In this document: one piece after another, positions 60,171 through 64,000 of the stretch | Position numbering within the stretch: the stretch's first letter is position 1 | Layout of the letters: each line of letters begins with the position of its first letter | NCBI GenBank assembly: GCA_946221385.1 | Contig: CAMIGX010000001.1 | Coordinates: 248,001-312,000, forward strand | Length of the DNA: 64,000 nucleotides | Origin: an uncultured Propionimicrobium sp. | GTDB lineage: Bacteria > Actinomycetota > Actinomycetes > Propionibacteriales > Propionibacteriaceae | Direction: 5' to 3' | Notes under the pieces: generated by a model | Database searches by the model: none | Told to the model about the DNA's origin: nothing | The model's input: only the letters and a program-made list of their open reading frames with translations | Position numbers and translations under genes: made by a program

Positions 60171-61880
60171 ATGGCCGACAAGAAATATGTCATTGGAATT
60201 GACTTCGGCACGCTGTCAGCTCGCGCTTGCGTCTTCGGAGTCGAAGACGGCGAGGAGCTAGGCTCGGGCACCCATGAGTACGCGCACGGCGTCATGGACA
60301 GCAAGCTGGACGCTGGCGACGGCGAACGGCTGCCACCGGAGTTCGCGCTGCAGGTGCCGGCTGACTACGTCGAATCGATGATCAACAGCGTCACTGAGGC
60401 CATGAAGGCTTCGGACATTGACGCTAATGACGTCATCGGCATCGGCATCGACTTCACCTCTGCGACGGTGCTGGCCTGTAAGGGCGACGGCACCCCGCTG
60501 TGTGAACTCGATGAGTTCAAGAACAATCCGCACGCCTACGTCAAACTGTGGAAGCACCACGGCGCAAGCGAGCAAGCTGAGCGCATCGTCGAGTTGGCTG
60601 AGAAGAAGGGCGTCGACTGGCTGGATCGCTTCGGCGGTGCAGTGTCCAGCGAGCTGATGATCCCGAAGATCCTGGAGACCCTTGAAGAGGCCCCCGAGGT
60701 CTACCAAGCCACCGAGATCTTCTGTGACGCAGTCGACTGGATTCCGTGGATTTTGACCGGCGTGCCGCACCTGGCAGCTGGCGACACCGGCTACAAGAAG
60801 CTCTATCAAGACGGCAAATTCCCCGATCCGGAGTTCATGCGCGAGCTGAACCCCGACTTCGAGAATGTCGTCGCTGAGAAGCTCGATCTGCCGCTGATGC
60901 CGCTGGGTGGAAAGGTCGGCGAGCTGACCGCCGAATATGCCGAGAAGCTCGGCCTGCCCGAAGGCATCGCGGTGGCCACCGGCAATATCGACGCCCACGT
61001 CACCGCGGCTGCCGTCCAGGCTGTCGAGAACGGTCAGCTGACCGCGATCATGGGCACCTCGGCCTGCTATCTGGTCTCCAACGAGCAGGCCAAGATCGTC
61101 GACGGCATGTTCGGCGTCGTTGATGGCGGCATCGTGGACGGCGCTTGGGGTTACGAATCGGGCCAGACTGCGATCGGTGACATCTTCGCTTGGTTCTTGC
61201 GCAACTGCGTGCCGGCTAGCTACTCCCAGGAAGCCGAGCAGCGCGGCATCTCGGTCCACGAATATCTCAGCGAGCTGGCCGCTGAGCAGCAGATCGGCGA
61301 GCACGGCTTGATCGCGCTGGACTGGCACAACGGCAACCGTTCGGTGCTGATGGATCCCAAGCTGTCGGGTCTGATGATCGGCATGACCTTGGCCACCACG
61401 CCCGAAGATCAATATCGGGCGCTGCTCGAGGCGAGCTGCTTCGGCGCTCGCACCATCATCGAGGCCTACGAGAACTCGGGGGTCGACGTCACCGAGGTCA
61501 TCGTCGCCGGTGGTCTGGTCAAGAATAAGCTGCTGATGCAGATGCTCAGCGACATCTTGCACAAGCCGCTTTCGATGGCCGACAACCAGCAGCCAGGCGC
61601 ACACGGTTCGGCCGTCTTCGCTGCGGTGGCTGCCGGCGCCTATGACGACGTGCGCGCCGCGTCAGCTGCGATGGGCTCCAAGCAGGAGAACGTCTACCAG
61701 CCCGACGAGCAGCGCGGCAAGGAATATGACGTGCTGTTCGAGGAATACACTCGCCTGCACGATTACTTCGGACGCGGCGGCGACGACATCATGCACCGGC
61801 TGCGTCAGCTGCGTCACGATGCCCGCGACAAGCACACCGCGACGCTGCCGGGCGAAGGTGGTGACACCGTCGTCGAGTGA
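60171..61880 (+). CDS. araB: Ribulokinase
   Basis: A 569-residue FGGY kinase of ribulokinase length. Seen: VIGIDFGTLSARACVFGVED at the N-terminus, GIGIDFTSATVLACKGDGTP, HAYVKLWKHHGA, CDAVDWIPWILTG, MGTSACYLV, ALDWHNGNRSVLMD and VIVAGGLVKNKLLMQM, all in ribulokinase order. ACAGGAG lies upstream. It phosphorylates L- or D-ribulose. No araA or araD is present in the window, so the ribulose may come from ribitol or arabinitol oxidation, or the isomerase lies elsewhere. Confidence 0.9.
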   Translation: MADKKYVIGIDFGTLSARACVFGVEDGEELGSGTHEYAHGVMDSKLDAGDGERLPPEFALQVPADYVESMINSVTEAMKASDIDANDVIGIGIDFTSATVLACKGDGTPLCELDEFKNNPHAYVKLWKHHGASEQAERIVELAEKKGVDWLDRFGGAVSSELMIPKILETLEEAPEVYQATEIFCDAVDWIPWILTGVPHLAAGDTGYKKLYQDGKFPDPEFMRELNPDFENVVAEKLDLPLMPLGGKVGELTAEYAEKLGLPEGIAVATGNIDAHVTAAAVQAVENGQLTAIMGTSACYLVSNEQAKIVDGMFGVVDGGIVDGAWGYESGQTAIGDIFAWFLRNCVPASYSQEAEQRGISVHEYLSELAAEQQIGEHGLIALDWHNGNRSVLMDPKLSGLMIGMTLATTPEDQYRALLEASCFGARTIIEAYENSGVDVTEVIVAGGLVKNKLLMQMLSDILHKPLSMADNQQPGAHGSAVFAAVAAGAYDDVRAASAAMGSKQENVYQPDEQRGKEYDVLFEEYTRLHDYFGRGGDDIMHRLRQLRHDARDKHTATLPGEGGDTVVE

Positions 61881-61912
61881 GCTTTCAGCTGACGAGCTGA
61901 ACCACTTGGGCA

Positions 61913-61951
61913 AAACGAAAGCCGCGTCCAAATCGGGCGCGGCTTTCGTTT
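61913..61951. terminator. Bidirectional terminator after araB
   Basis: AAACGAAAGCCGCG (61913-61926) pairs over 14 bases with 61938-61951, with A-rich and T-rich edges. It serves araB and the convergent DUF3263 gene. Confidence 0.9.
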
Positions 61952-61974
61952 GCCTAAAGGAAAATGGTTGACGT

Positions 61975-62256
61975 TTATCGGGTCGCCAGCCGAGCAGCAG
62001 AACGATCTCGTTGCCGCTGTTCGCGAAGTCGACGCAGCCGCTTGACCAAGAGCGGATCGTGTCGTAGCGCGGCCTCAGTGTCGATCAAGCCGTTGAGGAT
62101 CTGGTAGTAGCGCGTCACCGTCATATCGAAGCGGTCACGGATCTCCATCTCCTTGCTCGCCTTGGACTGCCACCAGCTCTTTTCGAACTCGAGGATCGCG
62201 ATATCGCGTTCGCTCAATTCGCCAGTGACGTTCAGCTCGGCTGCCGGAGTGCTCAT
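61975..62256 (-). CDS. DUF3263 protein
   Basis: A 93-residue helical actinobacterial protein with the family motif LSERDIAILEFEKSWWQSKASKE near residue 14 and RFDMTVTRYYQILNGLID. The pattern resembles a small helix-turn-helix. TAGAAT lies six bases before the ATG and no ribosome site is present, so the message is probably leaderless. Function unknown. Confidence 0.88.
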   Translation of the reverse strand: MSTPAAELNVTGELSERDIAILEFEKSWWQSKASKEMEIRDRFDMTVTRYYQILNGLIDTEAALRHDPLLVKRLRRLREQRQRDRSAARLATR

Positions 62257-62393
62257 GGAGTCATTCTAGACGCTGAATCACATCGATGTCATTTGCTGCT
62301 CTGCCCGGCTGGCGAAGGCAGGCTGAGGGCTCAGCAAGGTAGGCTCGATTGCTGAGGAGACCCCCAAGCGCCCAGCGCGAGATGAGGACGGAT

Positions 62394-63599
62394 ATGCAAA
62401 AGCTGATCGGGCAGCCCCGGCATTACGCCTGGGGATCGTTCGACGCGATCCCCGCGTGGCTGGGCACCGAGCCCACCGGTCAGCCCTTCGCTGAATATTG
62501 GCTCGGCGCTCACCCCAGCGGTTCGGCTGTTTTGGCCGGTCCCGAGCAGCTCACTTTGCATGACGCGATCCAAGCCGATCCGGGCTTGCTCGGCAGCGAC
62601 ACTCGTGATCGTTTCGGCGACGAGCTGCCGTTCATGTTGAAGATTTTGTCGGCTCGCCGAGCACTCAGCTTGCAGACCCATCCCCCGGCCGAATTGGCGG
62701 CTGAAGGATTTGAGCGTGAAGAAGCCGCCGGATTGCCGATTGACGACCCGAAGCGCTCATTCAAAGATCGAAACGCTAAACCCGAACTCGCGTTGGCTTT
62801 GACGCCTTTTGAGGCGCTGGTGGGCTTCCGCGATCCGCAGCGCACCGTCGAATTATTCGACGCTTTGCAGGTGCAGGTCTCGCTTGAATCCGTCATCGGT
62901 CCGCTGCGTCATCGCGCTGGAGCGGCCGCCTTGGCGGAGGTATTTTTGGACGCCCTGGTCGCCGACGACGAGCGCGCAGAGCTGACCAAGCAGATCGTCG
63001 TAGCAGCGCTAGCGCACGTCGATGATGACGGCGAAGTTGGCGAATTCGCTCGCACCATCGTCACGCTCGATTCGCAATTCCCCGGCGACCCTAGCCTCAT
63101 CGGCGCGATGCTGATGAACCATTTCACCTTGCAACCCGGTCAAGCCATTCACCTCACACCCGGCGTGCTGCACGCGTATATCAGCGGCACCTGCGTGGAA
63201 ATCATGGGCAATTCGGACAACGTCTTGCGTGGCGGGCTGACCAGCAAACACATCGATCCGGGCGCCTTGGTGCAGGTCGCGAACTTCGATCCAGCGCCCA
63301 TCAGCATCGTCCCAGCAAGCCAGCTGAGCGCTGGGCTGACGCAATTCGAGATCGACGAGGAGACCTTCGCGCTATGGCAATTGGACGTCCAGCCCGAGGC
63401 TTTCGCGCTGCCAGCTGCCAGCGATCCACGCATCTTGGTCATCTGGGATGGCGAATTCGATTTGATCGACGACGAACAACAAGTCACCACGCTGCGCCGC
63501 GGCGAAGCTGCATTCCTGGCAGCCGGCGAGCAAGTCCTAGCGCGTGGTGCAGGATTGGCCTACTTGGCCGCACCCGGACGTCCTGTCGCTGTCTTGTGA
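62394..63599 (+). CDS. manA: Mannose-6-phosphate isomerase, class I
   Basis: A 401-residue zinc enzyme interconverting mannose-6-P and fructose-6-P. Start at ATG 62394 with GAGGACGGA upstream. Seen: LIGQPRHYAWGSFDAIPAWL at the N-terminus, AEYWLGAHPSG, FMLKILSARRALSLQTHP carrying metal ligands, NAKPELALALTPFEALVGFR, and HLTPGVLHAYISGTCVEIMG. The C-terminal cupin has VANFDP. It probably feeds mannosylated glycolipid or GDP-mannose synthesis. Not obviously part of the upstream sugar cluster. Confidence 0.93.
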   Translation: MQKLIGQPRHYAWGSFDAIPAWLGTEPTGQPFAEYWLGAHPSGSAVLAGPEQLTLHDAIQADPGLLGSDTRDRFGDELPFMLKILSARRALSLQTHPPAELAAEGFEREEAAGLPIDDPKRSFKDRNAKPELALALTPFEALVGFRDPQRTVELFDALQVQVSLESVIGPLRHRAGAAALAEVFLDALVADDERAELTKQIVVAALAHVDDDGEVGEFARTIVTLDSQFPGDPSLIGAMLMNHFTLQPGQAIHLTPGVLHAYISGTCVEIMGNSDNVLRGGLTSKHIDPGALVQVANFDPAPISIVPASQLSAGLTQFEIDEETFALWQLDVQPEAFALPAASDPRILVIWDGEFDLIDDEQQVTTLRRGEAAFLAAGEQVLARGAGLAYLAAPGRPVAVL

Positions 63600-63630
63600 G
63601 GCTTTCGCGATTTTTCCGGCCAAAATCTGG

Positions 63631-63703
63631 AGCCCCCTGAGGGAGTCGAACCCTCGACCGCCTGCTTACAAGGCAGGTGCTCTGGCCGCTGAGCTAAGGA
63701 GGC
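63631..63703 (-). tRNA. tRNA-Thr (TGT)
   Basis: A 73-nt cloverleaf on the minus strand: acceptor GCCTCCT pairs with AGGGGGC (one G.U), anticodon stem CTGCC/AGCAG... encloses CTTGTAA (anticodon UGU), T-arm GAGGGTTCGACTCCCTC, discriminator T. Confidence 0.93.
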
Positions 63704-63898
63704 ACTGACGAGCCCCGTGAACTCGTCGACTCCCCATTGTGCCCAATGGTGGCCAGACATGCGGAATCGACTATGCGACCGCAGCCAAAATGCTGCCGAA
63801 AAGCACGCTTTTGCCGCTTTGGATCGTCGGTGAAGCAAGAGAGCTGCGCTAATAAGCGAAGTCACTAAAGGCAAGCATCGCCAAGCACAAACCAACCG

Positions 63899-63926
63899 TT
63901 ACAAGATTGTGTGCAGGCTTTAACCT
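63899..63926 (+). promoter_or_regulatory. Promoter of the right-edge gene
   Basis: TTACAA (63899-63904) and TAACCT (63921-63926) with a 16-base spacer. The ATG follows six bases later, so transcription probably starts at or next to the start codon. Confidence 0.55.
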
Positions 63927-63932
63927 TGAAGC

Positions 63933-64000
63933 ATGGGTTTGTTCAAATGGTTGAGCGGTGGCGTCACTAAGCGGCCTACTGCCGTGCTGGGCAGCTGGCT
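63933..64000 (+). CDS. MMPL-like transporter, N-terminal fragment at window edge
   Basis: Only 22 codons are visible before the window ends: MGLFKWLSGGVTKRPTAVLG followed by SW. A short amphipathic start, a K/R-R-P turn and the beginning of a hydrophobic helix are the usual opening of MMPL/RND-type membrane proteins. The identity is a guess from this short piece. Confidence 0.4.
   Translation, partial: MGLFKWLSGGVTKRPTAVLGSW

Noticed and set aside
60258..61604. 448-codon frame opposite araB
   Set aside because: Antisense shadow of a strongly biased gene; no family features.

Overview
The window is a high-GC actinobacterial chromosome segment. Evidence: actinobacterial orphan families (DUF3073, DUF3027, DUF2530-like, DUF3263, DUF6457), menaquinone synthesis with a geranylgeranyl-reductase-type quinone reductase, a DtxR/IdeR regulator with SH3-like tail, tandem CIRCE sites before a stand-alone groEL, and many genes that look leaderless (TANNNT 6-7 nt before the start codon). 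A propionibacterium-like anaerobe or facultative anaerobe is my best guess, inferred from gene content only. No rRNA, CRISPR array or intact insertion sequence was seen.

Layout. 1-9.4 kb: menaquinone block (menJ-like reductase, menF, menG, menC, menA) interleaved with an ABC exporter pair and a TM0106-type nuclease. 9.4-16 kb: PLDc_N protein, MFS exporter, two tandem PRC-barrel proteins, a CDF metal exporter, a membrane-anchored protein resembling a lone GroEL apical domain, and a secreted SH3-repeat protein. 16-25 kb: a frameshifted M20 amidohydrolase, two paralogous Gln/Gly-rich single-pass proteins, a zinc-ribbon PrsW-like membrane protein, tRNA-Asp and tRNA-Phe, an unassigned stretch with a possible tiny transcription unit, a lipase-like hydrolase, DUF3073 and an M20 dipeptidase.

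25-38.3 kb is a molybdenum-enzyme island. moaA, moaE, moaB and a DUF6457 gene run leftward. Rightward lie a structured leader, a dmsA lacking its first ~250 codons, dmsB1, an intact dmsA and dmsB2, a TorD-type chaperone, an Fe-S protein, a MoeB-like adenylyltransferase, moeA, moaC and moaD. mobA lies apart at 53.2 kb. The two dmsB genes share 332 identical bases inside otherwise diverged copies, which indicates gene conversion. Iron-box-like palindromes precede both dms units, and a DtxR-family gene follows the island.

38.3-44.3 kb: dtxR, a secreted beta-propeller-like protein, pdxY, an NCS2 purine permease and the DUF2530/DUF3027/cold-shock group. 44.4-47.4 kb: an FGGY kinase convergent with an AraM-type glycerol-1-phosphate dehydrogenase. 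47.5-51 kb: Pro-rich protein, Nudix hydrolase, CutC, and three SUFU-like genes (one a fragment) resembling an immunity array. 51.3-55.7 kb: groEL, mobA, SF2 helicase. 55.8-61.9 kb: a probable sugar or polyol catabolic unit (RpiB-type isomerase, unrecognised permease-like protein, AraL-type phosphatase, FGGY kinase, ribulokinase). 62-64 kb: DUF3263, manA, tRNA-Thr and the start of an MMPL-like gene.
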